Source of the DNA: an uncultured Prevotellaceae bacterium | GTDB lineage: Bacteria; Bacteroidota; Bacteroidia; Bacteroidales; Muribaculaceae | Assembly (NCBI GenBank): GCA_900317325.1 | Contig: ONGE01000011.1 | Span: forward strand, 21,070-85,069 | Direction of reading: 5' to 3' | Length of the DNA stretch: 64,000 nt | Shown: one piece after another, positions 44,331 through 51,854 of the stretch | How the letters are laid out: each line of letters begins with the position of its first letter | Position numbering within the stretch: the stretch's first letter is position 1 | Notes under the pieces: model-generated | Database searches by the model: none | What the model was told of the DNA's origin: nothing | Seen by the model: only the letters and a program-made list of their open reading frames with translations | Position numbers and translations under genes: made by a program

Positions 44331-45035
44331 ATGAAAGATTTCAAATCACGGCTTTTCTCTAGCGAAGCCCGCTTGAGTGACCTCATCACCGCCTATCCTT
44401 CACTACTCTCGCTGTTGACCAGGCTGGACATCTCGCTGGGTTTCGGCGACCGTTCCATTGCCGACGTGTGCGAGGCGAGTGGGGTGGACACCGGTTTTTT
44501 CCTGCTCATCTGCAACGTCTATACCTTCAACAACTACATCCCCTCGACGGCTGCCATTCTGGGAACCGACATGACGGGCCTGGTGCCTTATCTCGAGAAG
44601 TCTCACCGCTACTATGTGGACAAGCGCCTGCCGCACATCGAGCGCCACCTGGATGCCATCGCCCAGAAGCTCAGCGGCCGCATCGGGCAGGTGTTCATCA
44701 GCTTCTTCAAGGAGTACAAGCAGGAGGTCGAGGCCCATTTCGCTCACGAGGAGCGTGACGTTTTCCCTCACATCCGTGCCTTGATGACGGGCGAGCGCGA
44801 CAAGACCTACAGCATCGGCGAGTTCCTGCATACCCACAGCGACATCGAGGGCAAGCTCGATGACCTGCTCAACATCGTGTTCAAGTATCTCCCGCCCCAG
44901 GTCGATGACGACAATGTGCTCGACGTGGTGTATGACATTCTGCGCCTGAGCGAGGACCTCAAGAAGCACACCTTCATCGAGGAGAAGATCATGGTGCCGC
45001 TGGTTAAACACCTCGAAAAAGCTGTCCTGTCATGA
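44331..45035 (+). CDS. Hemerythrin-domain protein, RIC-like
   Basis: Protein of 234 residues. The N-terminal 60 residues (LLTRLDISLGFGDRSIADVCE) resemble the ScdA/RIC N-terminal domain but lack its usual cysteine pair, having DISLGFG instead. The rest is a four-helix hemerythrin bundle with candidate iron ligands His92, His106, His136, Glu140, His167 or His169, His213 and Glu217. Such domains bind a di-iron centre and sense or detoxify oxygen or nitric oxide, or deliver iron for Fe-S repair. The stop overlaps the start of a LuxR-type regulator by 4 nt (ATGA), indicating translational coupling and a shared task. Confidence 0.88.
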   Translation: MKDFKSRLFSSEARLSDLITAYPSLLSLLTRLDISLGFGDRSIADVCEASGVDTGFFLLICNVYTFNNYIPSTAAILGTDMTGLVPYLEKSHRYYVDKRLPHIERHLDAIAQKLSGRIGQVFISFFKEYKQEVEAHFAHEERDVFPHIRALMTGERDKTYSIGEFLHTHSDIEGKLDDLLNIVFKYLPPQVDDDNVLDVVYDILRLSEDLKKHTFIEEKIMVPLVKHLEKAVLS

Positions 45036-45601
45036 AACAACGCTTGTTGATAGTGGAACCCTCGGAACTCATCATCGAGGGATTGAAAAGCATACTGGAC
45101 GGCCAGATTCGATTCAAGGTGCTCGAGCCCGAGATGAGTGCCGACCACCTGGAGGAGCGCCTGCTGGCTGCCCACCCCGACATCGTGCTCATGAACCCGA
45201 CGCTGGTCGATAACCCCACACGGTTGCGCGGCGATCAACCCCTGGCGCTGGTGGCTTTGGTCTATCAGTATGTGGAGCGCGATGTGTTGAAGAACTACGA
45301 TGCCGTGGTGGACATCCGCGACAGCCGTGCCGTCATCCTCGAGACGCTGGCCCAAGTCTCACCCGGCGAGGTCGACGCGAGCAAGAGCAGCTACGAGCTC
45401 ACCAAGCGAGAGACCGCCGTCCTCGTGCAGCTGGCCCAAGGCAAGACCAACAAGGAGATTGCCGATGCCCTCAACGTCAGCGTCCACACTGTCATCTCCC
45501 ACCGCAAGAACATCACCCACAAGACCGGCATCAAGAGTGTCGCAGGCCTCACCGTCTACGCCATGCTCAACAACCTCATCGACGAGTCCTCCCTCCTGTA
45601 A
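45032..45601 (+). CDS. LuxR-type regulator with degenerate receiver domain
   Basis: Protein of 189 residues: N-terminal receiver-like domain (about 1-115) and a C-terminal GerE/LuxR helix-turn-helix (about 120-185, LTKRETAVLVQLAQGKTNKEIADALNV). The position of the phosphoacceptor Asp is Asn55 (DIVLMNPTLV) and the usual acidic pair after the first strand is replaced by EPSE, so ordinary phosphorylation is unlikely. It is translationally coupled to the hemerythrin gene, suggesting that the hemerythrin protein or its metal state controls this regulator. No histidine kinase is nearby. Confidence 0.9.
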   Translation: MKQRLLIVEPSELIIEGLKSILDGQIRFKVLEPEMSADHLEERLLAAHPDIVLMNPTLVDNPTRLRGDQPLALVALVYQYVERDVLKNYDAVVDIRDSRAVILETLAQVSPGEVDASKSSYELTKRETAVLVQLAQGKTNKEIADALNVSVHTVISHRKNITHKTGIKSVAGLTVYAMLNNLIDESSLL

Positions 45602-45672
45602 AAAACTTCTTTTTTTGATGCCCTCCGGTCCCTCCTCAAGCCTCTCTTGTGGGGGTGGTTGTGGCCAGCCGA

Positions 45673-45700
45673 CTAAAAACTAGGGACTAGGGACTAGGGA
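45673..45700. repeat. YTAR heptamer array (4 units)
   Basis: CTAAAAA followed by three CTAGGGA units, just upstream of the mlaE promoter box. Confidence 0.85.
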
Positions 45701-45715
45701 CTTAAAACTTTTTAC

Positions 45716-45723
45716 TATCTTTG
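45716..45723 (+). promoter_or_regulatory. -7 box TATCTTTG of mlaE
   Basis: TATCTTTG located 25 nt before the mlaE ATG. Confidence 0.6.
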
Positions 45724-45748
45724 CAGGTTGAAACTATAAAGAGACGAT

Positions 45749-46495
45749 ATGTTATTGACTAAAATGCTGGATAAGTTTGGGGACTACTGCATGTTCATGT
45801 GGAGGGTTCTTGCCATCCCTGACAAGTGGAAGGTGTTCTTCAAACGTTATATCAATGAAATCTATAAGTTGGGCATCGACTCGATTCCGTTGATTATTAT
45901 CGTGTCGCTGTTCATCGGCTCGTTGTGCACGATCCTCATCAAGCTCAACATCTCCAACCCGTTGCTGCCTCGCTACACGGTGGGCTTGACCACGCGCGAG
46001 ATTATCTTGCTCGAGTTCTCGTCGACCATCCTGTGCCTGATTCTGTCGGGCAAAATCGGGTCTAACATCGCCAGCGAGATCGGCACCATGCGTGCCACCG
46101 AGCAGATCGATGCGCTTGACATCATGGGCATCAACAGTGCCAATTTCCTGGCCGGGCCCAAGATTCTGGCCCTGATTACCATCCTGCCGTTCCTTGTCGT
46201 TATCTGTATGGCGACCAGTCTGTTGGGCGGATGGCTCATCTGTATCGTCACGGGCATCGTTGACCCCGACACCTACATCTTCGGCATCCAGTCGTTGTTC
46301 ATCGAGTGGTATGTGTGGTTTGCGTTGATCAAGTCGCTGGTGTTTGCTTTCCTGATGTCCACCATCGCCTGCTACTATGGTTACTCGGTGCAGGGCGGTT
46401 CGGTCGAGGTGGGTCAAGCCAGTACCGACACCGTGGTGGTGAGCAACATCATGATTCTGGTGGCCGACGTTATCCTAACCCTGCTGCTGCTTTAA
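45749..46495 (+). CDS. mlaE: ABC transporter permease MlaE
   Basis: Inner-membrane permease of 248 residues for phospholipid transport between the inner and outer membranes. Five to six membrane helices and the conserved EIGTMRATEQIDAL motif, which couples to the ATPase, identify the MlaE/YrbE family. The matching ATPase MlaF follows, but 246 nt of repeat arrays lie between them. The substrate-binding MCE protein (MlaD) is not in the window. Direction of transport is not decided by sequence. Confidence 0.95.
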   Translation: MLLTKMLDKFGDYCMFMWRVLAIPDKWKVFFKRYINEIYKLGIDSIPLIIIVSLFIGSLCTILIKLNISNPLLPRYTVGLTTREIILLEFSSTILCLILSGKIGSNIASEIGTMRATEQIDALDIMGINSANFLAGPKILALITILPFLVVICMATSLLGGWLICIVTGIVDPDTYIFGIQSLFIEWYVWFALIKSLVFAFLMSTIACYYGYSVQGGSVEVGQASTDTVVVSNIMILVADVILTLLLL

Positions 46496-46498
46496 TAG

Positions 46499-46590
46499 TT
46501 AGGAGTTAGAAATTAGGGGTTAGGAATTAGGAGTTAGGAATTAGGAATTAGAAGTTCTAGATGATCTAGAATATCTAGATCATCTAGAAA
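46499..46590. repeat. TTAGGAA heptamers followed by TCTAGA 9-mers
   Basis: Eight TTAGgag/TTAGgaa-type heptamers (46499-46554) start 3 nt after the mlaE stop; then four 9-nt units TCTAGAnnn (46556-46591), themselves palindromic. Confidence 0.9.
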
Positions 46591-46716
46591 CTAGGGACTA
46601 GGGACTAAGGACTAGGAACTAAGGACTAGGAACTAAGGACTAGGAACTAAGGACTAGGAACTAAGGACTAGGAACTAAGGACTAGGAACTAAGGACTAGG
46701 GACTAGAAACTAAGGA
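46591..46716. repeat. Longest YTAR heptamer array (18 units)
   Basis: Eighteen exact 7-nt units, mostly alternating CTAAGGA and CTAGGAA, forming a 14-nt higher-order repeat. They fill the spacer between mlaE and mlaF. No promoter box is visible in the array or in the 25 nt that follow. Confidence 0.95.
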
Positions 46717-46741
46717 CTACAATACTAAAAACTAAAAAACA

Positions 46742-47539
46742 ATGATCGAAGTTAAGCATATTTCCAAGTCCTTCAAGGAAGAGGGTGGGATGCGTCAGGT
46801 GTTGTTCGATGTGAGTTGCAAGCTGTATGACGGCAAGACCAACCTCATCATCGGCCAGTCGGGCTCGGGTAAGACCGTGCTGGTCAAGAACATCGTGGGG
46901 CTGTTCGACCCCGACGAGGGCGAGATCCTGTATGACGGGCGTGACATCACCAAGATGGACCGCAAGCATCGCAAGGCCCTGCGCAAGGAAATCGGCATGC
47001 TGTTCCAGGGCTCGGCCTTGTTCGACAGCGAGACGGTGTTGGGCAATGTGATGTTTCCGCTGGTGATGTTCAGCACCATGAGCGACGGCGAGATTCGTGA
47101 CCGTGCCCAGTTCTGCATCGACCGCGTGAACCTCACCGGCAGCGAGAACAAGTATCCCAGCGAACTCTCGGGCGGTATGCAGAAGCGTTGTGCCATCGCC
47201 CGTGCCATCGCCTTGAATCCCAAGTACTTGTTCTGTGATGAGCCTAACTCGGGCCTTGACCCGAAGACGTCGATCGTGATCGACGAGTTGCTGAGCGACA
47301 TCACCCACGAGTTTGGCATCACGACCATCATCAACACCCACGACATGAACTCGGTGATGGGCATCGGCGAGAACATCGTGTTCATCAACAAGGGCCATGT
47401 GGGCTGGAACGGCACCAAGGACGAGATCTACGACGTGGACAACGATGACCTGAACAACTTCGTGTATGCCACCGACCTCTTCCGCGACGTGCGCAAGTAT
47501 CGCCGCGAACATGGTTACAAACCCACGAGAAAGAATTAG
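46742..47539 (+). CDS. mlaF: ABC transporter ATPase MlaF
   Basis: Cytoplasmic ATPase of 265 residues that powers the Mla lipid transporter together with MlaE. Walker A GQSGSGKT near residue 40, Q-loop LFQGSALF, signature LSGGMQKRCAIARAIA, Walker B YLFCDEPNSGLDP and the switch His in NTHDMNSV are all present. The last codons read RKN and the TAG stop belongs to a TTAGGAA repeat unit, so the C-terminus ends within a repeat array. It stands 246 nt after mlaE on the same strand. Confidence 0.96.
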   Translation: MIEVKHISKSFKEEGGMRQVLFDVSCKLYDGKTNLIIGQSGSGKTVLVKNIVGLFDPDEGEILYDGRDITKMDRKHRKALRKEIGMLFQGSALFDSETVLGNVMFPLVMFSTMSDGEIRDRAQFCIDRVNLTGSENKYPSELSGGMQKRCAIARAIALNPKYLFCDEPNSGLDPKTSIVIDELLSDITHEFGITTIINTHDMNSVMGIGENIVFINKGHVGWNGTKDEIYDVDNDDLNNFVYATDLFRDVRKYRREHGYKPTRKN

Positions 47540-47612
47540 GAATGAGGAATTAGGAATTAGGGCTATCGCATTCCATCCGTCCTGTCCGTTTTGTCCGTTT
47601 CATTCGTTTTGT
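47536..47612. repeat. TTAGGAA heptamers plus CCGTTT-type units
   Basis: Four heptamers (47536-47563, the first containing the mlaF stop), then five imperfect 9-nt units around TCCGTTTTG (to about 47612). Confidence 0.8.
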
Positions 47613-47657
47613 TCGCGCGTGCACGACAACTAGGCACTAAATAATAAAAACTCAATA

Positions 47658-48290
47658 ATGAAAACTAGCGATAAGAACTGTAAGGAAGAAATCCTTGAGC
47701 TGCTGCGTTCCACCGAGCGTGAGGGCATCGAGGATGTGATAGGAGATTTGGAGGCATGGGGCTTTTTCACGGCTCCGGCTTCGGCTGGTCACCACCTGAA
47801 CACCGAGGGCGGCCTGGCTCTTCATTCGCTCAACACTTGCAAGGCGGCTCTTGCTGTGTGGGAGGCCATGAAAACCCTTGAGCCGAGCCTGGAGCATGAG
47901 GTGAAGCGTGACAGCATCATCCTTGCCAGCCTGCTGCACGACGTGTGCAAGTGTGACATCTACAAGCGCTCGGTCAAGAAGCGCAAGAATGCGCTGGGCA
48001 TTTGGGAAGATGCCGAGGGCTACAAGATCACCTATAAAGGCTTCCCGATGGGGCATGGCGAGAAATCGCTCACATTGCTGCTGTGCAGCGGTCTCCCCTT
48101 GAACGATGACGAGATGCTCGCCATCCGTTGGCACATGGGCGCCTGGGGTGTGAACCAGAACAGCTACGAGGACGTGCGCAACTACGATGCCGCCCGCAAG
48201 CTCTATCCCCTCGTGACCATCATCCAGACTGCCGACGGCCTTGCTGCCAGCATCATGGAACGCACCGGCGAGGAAATCGACGAGTTATAA
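47658..48290 (+). CDS. HD-domain hydrolase
   Basis: Cytoplasmic protein of 210 residues with an HD-type metal site: His56 in GLALHSLNT, His94-Asp95 in ASLLHDVCK, and a late Asp in IQTADGLAAS. HD proteins of this kind hydrolyse phosphate esters, often nucleotides. Substrate unknown. queF follows on the same strand after 22 nt, so it may be cotranscribed with the queuosine genes; a link to that pathway is only contextual. Confidence 0.85.
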   Translation: MKTSDKNCKEEILELLRSTEREGIEDVIGDLEAWGFFTAPASAGHHLNTEGGLALHSLNTCKAALAVWEAMKTLEPSLEHEVKRDSIILASLLHDVCKCDIYKRSVKKRKNALGIWEDAEGYKITYKGFPMGHGEKSLTLLLCSGLPLNDDEMLAIRWHMGAWGVNQNSYEDVRNYDAARKLYPLVTIIQTADGLAASIMERTGEEIDEL

Positions 48291-48312
48291 TTCAAAGTAA
48301 AATCAGTTGATT

Positions 48313-48783
48313 ATGTCAAGAACAGATAAGGAACTGGAAGGCGTGACGCTGCTGGGCAACCAGGGAACGCAATATGAGTTTGACTATCGCCCCGACGTGC
48401 TCGAGACCTTCGAGAACAAGCACCCCGAGAACGAATATGTGGTGACGCTCGATTGCCCCGAGTTCACCTCGCTGTGCCCCAAGACGGGCCAGCCCGACTT
48501 CGGCCGCATCATCATCAACTACATCCCGCGCGAGCGCATGGTCGAGAGCAAGAGCCTGAAGCTCTACCTCTTCAGCTTCCGCAACCACGGTGACTTCCAC
48601 GAGGATTGCGTCAACATCATCATGAAGGACCTGGTCAAGCTCATGGACCCCAAGTATATCGAGGTCATCGGCCTGTTCAATCCCCGTGGCGGCATCAGCA
48701 TCAAGCCGTTTGCCAACCATGGCGACAGCGAGCATCAGGACATGGTGCGCATGCGCCTCATCGCTAACTTCCACAACGATTAA
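48313..48783 (+). CDS. queF: preQ1 synthase (7-cyano-7-deazaguanine reductase)
   Basis: Cytoplasmic NADPH-dependent enzyme of 156 residues of the short (unimodular) QueF type, reducing preQ0 to preQ1 for queuosine in tRNA. Catalytic Cys55 in [14 protein letters not shown] forms the thioimide, with Asp62 as acid; the [20 protein letters not shown] segment is the NADPH-binding signature. ATG at 48313 is preferred to TTG at 48307. queC follows 9 nt downstream. Confidence 0.97.
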   Translation: MSRTDKELEGVTLLGNQGTQYEFDYRPDVLETFENKHPENEYVVTLDCPEFTSLCPKTGQPDFGRIIINYIPRERMVESKSLKLYLFSFRNHGDFHEDCVNIIMKDLVKLMDPKYIEVIGLFNPRGGISIKPFANHGDSEHQDMVRMRLIANFHND

Positions 48784-48792
48784 ATAATACCT

Positions 48793-49452
48793 ATGGCAAA
48801 GAAAGACGCGGTTATCATCACCTCGGGCGGCATGGACTCGACGACCATGCTCTATGAGTACAAGGACGAGATAGCTTTGGCCATCACTTTTGACTACGGC
48901 AGCACCCAGAACGGGCGTGAGCGCCGTTGCGCCATCATGCATTGCAAGCGGCTGGGTATCAAACACCTGATAATTCCCCTGGACTTCATGCACAAGTACT
49001 TCAAGAGCGCCCTGCTCGAGAGCGCCGATGCCATCCCCGACGGTAACTACAACGACGAGAACATGAAATCGACGGTGGTGCCTTTCCGCAACGGCATCAT
49101 GCTGGCCATTGCCTGCGGCATTGCCGAGAGCAACGGCCTGCATCGCGTGATGATCGCCAACCATGCGGGCGACCACAGCATCTACCCCGACTGCCGCTCA
49201 CCCTTCATCGAAGCCATGAGCACTGCCATGATGACAGGCACCTACGAGGGCGTCAAGGTCTATGCCCCCTATACCGACCTGAGCAAGGCCGACATCGCCC
49301 GCCATGGTGCGGCCTTGGGCCTCGACTATAGCGAGACCTACTCGTGCTACAAGGGCGGCGAGAAGCATTGCGGCACCTGCGGCACCTGCACCGAGCGCCG
49401 TCAAGCCCTGCGCGAGGCGGGCATCGACGACACCACCGAATACTTGGCTTAG
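48793..49452 (+). CDS. queC: 7-cyano-7-deazaguanine synthase
   Basis: ATP-dependent enzyme of 219 residues that turns 7-carboxy-7-deazaguanine and ammonia into preQ0. The PP-loop SGGMDSTT is at the N-terminus, and the C-terminal zinc-binding cluster CYKGGEKHCGTCGTC is complete with four Cys. In an operon with queF; queE and queD, which make its substrate, are on the opposite strand 1.2-2.3 kb away. Confidence 0.97.
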   Translation: MAKKDAVIITSGGMDSTTMLYEYKDEIALAITFDYGSTQNGRERRCAIMHCKRLGIKHLIIPLDFMHKYFKSALLESADAIPDGNYNDENMKSTVVPFRNGIMLAIACGIAESNGLHRVMIANHAGDHSIYPDCRSPFIEAMSTAMMTGTYEGVKVYAPYTDLSKADIARHGAALGLDYSETYSCYKGGEKHCGTCGTCTERRQALREAGIDDTTEYLA

Positions 49453-49461
49453 TTTTTCATC

Positions 49462-49497
49462 CCAATTGGTCCAATTAGACCAATTAGTCCAATTTGG
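49462..49497. repeat. CCAATTAGT 9-nt repeat array
   Basis: Four 9-nt units, CCAATTGGT, CCAATTAGA, CCAATTAGT, CCAATTTGG, starting 10 nt after the queC stop. Same family as 32632-32664. Confidence 0.85.
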
Positions 49498-49524
49498 TCT
49501 AATAAAAAATCTGCCATCAAGCGG

Positions 49525-49554
49525 TTGCCAACTGAAAACTTTATACTACCTTTG
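49525..49554 (+). promoter_or_regulatory. Promoter of fabD
   Basis: TTG (49525-49527), 19 nt spacer, TACCTTTG (49547-49554), 50 nt before the ATG. Confidence 0.72.
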
Positions 49555-49604
49555 CAGCCGTTTTGGATTAAAGAAACATCATTAACTACAAAATAATTAA
49601 AACA

Positions 49605-50483
49605 ATGAAAGCATTTGTATTCCCCGGTCAGGGTGCACAGTTTGTGGGTATGGGTAAGGACCTGTATGACAACAATCCCCAGGCCAAAGAATTGTTTGAA
49701 AAAGCCAATGAGGTGCTGGGTTTTCGCATCACCGACCTCATGTTTGAAGGCACCGAGGATGACCTGAAGCAGACCAAGGTCACCCAGCCTGCCGTATTCC
49801 TGCACTCGGTAATCCTCGCCCTCACCATGGGCGACGAGTTCAAGCCCGACATGGTTGCCGGTCACTCGCTGGGCGAGTTCTCGGCTCTGGTAGCCGCTGG
49901 CGCGCTGCCCTTTGAGCAGGGTTTGAAGCTGGTCGAGGCACGTGCCCTGGCCATGCAGAAGGCTTGCGAGGCTGCTCCCTCGACGATGGCTGCCATCATC
50001 GGCATGGACGACGCCAAGGTGGAGGAAATCTGTGCCACCATCGATGGCATCTGCGTGCCCGCAAACTATAACTGCCCCGGTCAGGTGGTCATCTCGGGTG
50101 AGATTGCCGCTATCGAGGCTGCTTGTGTGAAATTCAAGGAGGCCGGCGCACGCCGTGCGTTGCCCCTCAAGGTGGGTGGCGCTTTCCACTCGCCCCTGAT
50201 GGAGCCTGCCCGCGCCGAACTCGCCGAGGCTATCGAGGCTGCCGACTTCTCGGCTCCCGTTTGCCCCATCTACCAGGATGTGGACGCCAAGCCCCATACC
50301 GATCCCGAGGAAATCAAGGCCAACCTGCTGCAACAGCTCACCGCTCCCGTTCGCTGGAGCCACATCGTTGCCAACATGGTTGCCGACGGCATGACCGAGG
50401 CCGAGGAGCTTGGTCCCGGCAAGGTCCTCCAGGGCCTCATCGGCAAGACCAGCCGCGACGTCGTCCTGTCAGGTCGCCAGTGA
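49605..50483 (+). CDS. fabD: Malonyl-CoA:ACP transacylase
   Basis: Cytoplasmic enzyme of 292 residues that loads malonyl groups onto acyl carrier protein for fatty-acid synthesis. Features: FPGQGAQFVGMGKDL at the N-terminus, nucleophile Ser88 in AGHSLGEFSAL, the conserved Arg in VEARALAMQ and the catalytic His in GGAFHSPLM. It has its own promoter and a terminator, so it is a separate unit between the two halves of the queuosine gene set. Confidence 0.97.
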   Translation: MKAFVFPGQGAQFVGMGKDLYDNNPQAKELFEKANEVLGFRITDLMFEGTEDDLKQTKVTQPAVFLHSVILALTMGDEFKPDMVAGHSLGEFSALVAAGALPFEQGLKLVEARALAMQKACEAAPSTMAAIIGMDDAKVEEICATIDGICVPANYNCPGQVVISGEIAAIEAACVKFKEAGARRALPLKVGGAFHSPLMEPARAELAEAIEAADFSAPVCPIYQDVDAKPHTDPEEIKANLLQQLTAPVRWSHIVANMVADGMTEAEELGPGKVLQGLIGKTSRDVVLSGRQ

Positions 50484-50513
50484 TTTTATGCTCGCTACGC
50501 TCGCAGTGTAGGG

Positions 50514-50541
50514 TTTAGAGATTAGAGATTAAAGATTAAAG
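50514..50541. repeat. ATTAGAG/ATTAAAG heptamer array (4 units)
   Basis: TTTAGAG, ATTAGAG, ATTAAAG, ATTAAAG, directly ahead of the fabD terminator. Confidence 0.8.
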
Positions 50542-50542
50542 A

Positions 50543-50580
50543 AACATCCGCATTCCAGTAAATGGAGTGTGGATGTTTTT
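50543..50580 (+). terminator. Terminator of fabD
   Basis: AACATCCGCATTCCA (50543-50557) with TGGAGTGTGGATGTT (50563-50577), near-perfect, followed by TTTTTG. A hairpin with a closely similar stem occurs at 63937-63974. Confidence 0.88.
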
Positions 50581-50643
50581 GTTGTTATGGTTTCATCCGT
50601 TTCGTCCGTTATATATATAAATAATAGGCGGACGGACGGAAAA

Positions 50644-51234
50644 CTAGCGGATGTCAAGGATGCGGTGGGTTTGCAGCGACAGTCGCCAGTCGGGGTGGGC
50701 GAGCACGGCCTGGACGGTGGCTTGCATGTTGCGCTTGCGGTCGTTCTCGTTGCTCACCCAGCAGGGCTGCAGGTAGCGGTGTTTGGCTGTGATGTTGTTG
50801 TATTGGGCCAAGTCTTGGCCCAAATAGACCACCTTCAATTCATCGCAGCGGGTGAGCACCACGGGCAAGTCGCCGCTGTTGCCGAGGCCCGTCTTGGGCG
50901 ATAGGGTCACCCAGTCGATGCCGTGGGGCAGGGGACGTGTGCCGTTGGTCTCGATGGCGATGCGTTTGCCCGTCATCTGCTTGAGCCCCGTCACGAAATC
51001 CTCGTCAATCCACAGCGAAGGCTCGCCACCCGTGAGCACGATGAGCGGAGCCCCGGGGTACTGCATCACCTGCTCGACGATTTCGGGCAGCGACATCATC
51101 GTGCCCTCCTCGTGTCGCGTGTCGCAGAAGGCACAATGCAGGTTGCAGCCGCTCAGCCTGATAAACACGCTGGCGGTACCTGTGTTGAAGCCCTCGCCCT
51201 GCAGCGAATGGAAGATCTCGTTGACTTTGTACAT
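50644..51234 (-). CDS. queE: 7-carboxy-7-deazaguanine synthase
   Basis: Radical SAM enzyme of 196 residues that converts 6-carboxytetrahydropterin to 7-carboxy-7-deazaguanine. The iron-sulfur motif is CNLHCAFC (Cx3Cx2C) in SGCNLHCAFCDTRH, preceded by IFHSLQGEGFNTG, typical of QueE. A glycine-rich TGGEPS motif binds SAM. The gene lies downstream of queD on the same strand but 153 nt of repeat arrays separate them. Confidence 0.96.
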   Translation of the reverse strand: MYKVNEIFHSLQGEGFNTGTASVFIRLSGCNLHCAFCDTRHEEGTMMSLPEIVEQVMQYPGAPLIVLTGGEPSLWIDEDFVTGLKQMTGKRIAIETNGTRPLPHGIDWVTLSPKTGLGNSGDLPVVLTRCDELKVVYLGQDLAQYNNITAKHRYLQPCWVSNENDRKRNMQATVQAVLAHPDWRLSLQTHRILDIR

Positions 51235-51243
51235 TTTAGTTTT

Positions 51244-51306
51244 TAGTCCCTAGTCCTTAGTCCTTAGTCCTTAGTCCTTAGTCCTTAGTCCTTAGTCCCT
51301 AGTTTC
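51244..51306. repeat. YTAR heptamer array (9 units)
   Basis: TAGTCCC, six TAGTCCT, TAGTCCC and TAGTTTC (the minus-strand form of CTAAGGA/CTAGGGA), starting 10 nt upstream of the queE ATG. Confidence 0.92.
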
Positions 51307-51386
51307 TAGATGCTCTAGATATTCTAGATGCTCTAGATATTCTAGAGACTCTAGAACTCCTAACTCCTAATTCCTAATTCCTAACT
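51305..51386. repeat. TCTAGA 9-mers and CCTAATT heptamers
   Basis: Six 9-nt units TCTAGAnnn (51305-51358) followed by four heptamers CCTAACT/CCTAATT (51359-51386). They end 1 nt past the queD stop codon, the mirror order of the array at 46499-46716. Confidence 0.92.
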
Positions 51387-51387
51387 G

Positions 51388-51723
51388 TCACTCGTCCTTG
51401 ATGTAGGTAGCCAGGTTGTTGGCGCTCTCACGCACGTCGGCGCGGTAGCAGTTGGGCACGGTATCGACAATCCAGCGGGCGATGTTCTCGGCCGTGGGGT
51501 TGAAGTCGAGCACCTCGTTGAGGTACTTGTGATCGAGCTTGCCGTGCACCATCTCCTTGATGATGGTGAAATCGGTGACCATGCCGTTGTCGTCAAGTTC
51601 CTTGGCCTTGCAATAAACGTTCACGATCCAGTTGTGGCCGTGCAGGTTCTCGCACTTGCTGTTGTGGTCGAGATACAGCATGTGGGCCGATGAAATCTCC
51701 AGTGTCTTTTGTACGTAATACAT
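51388..51723 (-). CDS. queD: 6-carboxy-5,6,7,8-tetrahydropterin synthase
   Basis: Cytoplasmic enzyme of 111 residues that makes 6-carboxytetrahydropterin from dihydroneopterin triphosphate. Zinc ligands His14 (SSAHMLYL), His28 and His30 (ENLHGHNW) and catalytic Cys24 are present; the DFTIIKEMV and HKYLNEV segments are typical of QueD. Short but complete. It is the first gene of the queD-queE pair; an array of heptamers lies 6 nt upstream of its ATG. Confidence 0.95.
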   Translation of the reverse strand: MYYVQKTLEISSAHMLYLDHNSKCENLHGHNWIVNVYCKAKELDDNGMVTDFTIIKEMVHGKLDHKYLNEVLDFNPTAENIARWIVDTVPNCYRADVRESANNLATYIKDE

Positions 51724-51728
51724 ATTTT

Positions 51729-51854
51729 TAGTTTTTAGTTTTTTAGTCCCTAGTCCCTAGTTTCTAGTCCCTAGTCCCTAGTTGTCGCGCACACGCGGAT
51801 GAAACGAATGAAACGGATGAAACGGATGCCAACTGTTCACTGTTAACTGTTAGC
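51729..51854. repeat. Heptamers, CCGTTT-type units and TGTTAAC heptamers
   Basis: About seven TAGTCCC/TAGTTTT units (51729-51778), then AAACGGATG units (about 51795-51830), then TGTTCAC, TGTTAAC, TGTTAGC (51834-51854). The last unit contains the stop codon of the WG-repeat lipoprotein. Confidence 0.85.

Noticed and set aside
46499-46716. CRISPR-like array
   Set aside because: Units are 7-9 nt with no unique spacers and no cas genes; this is a simple tandem repeat.
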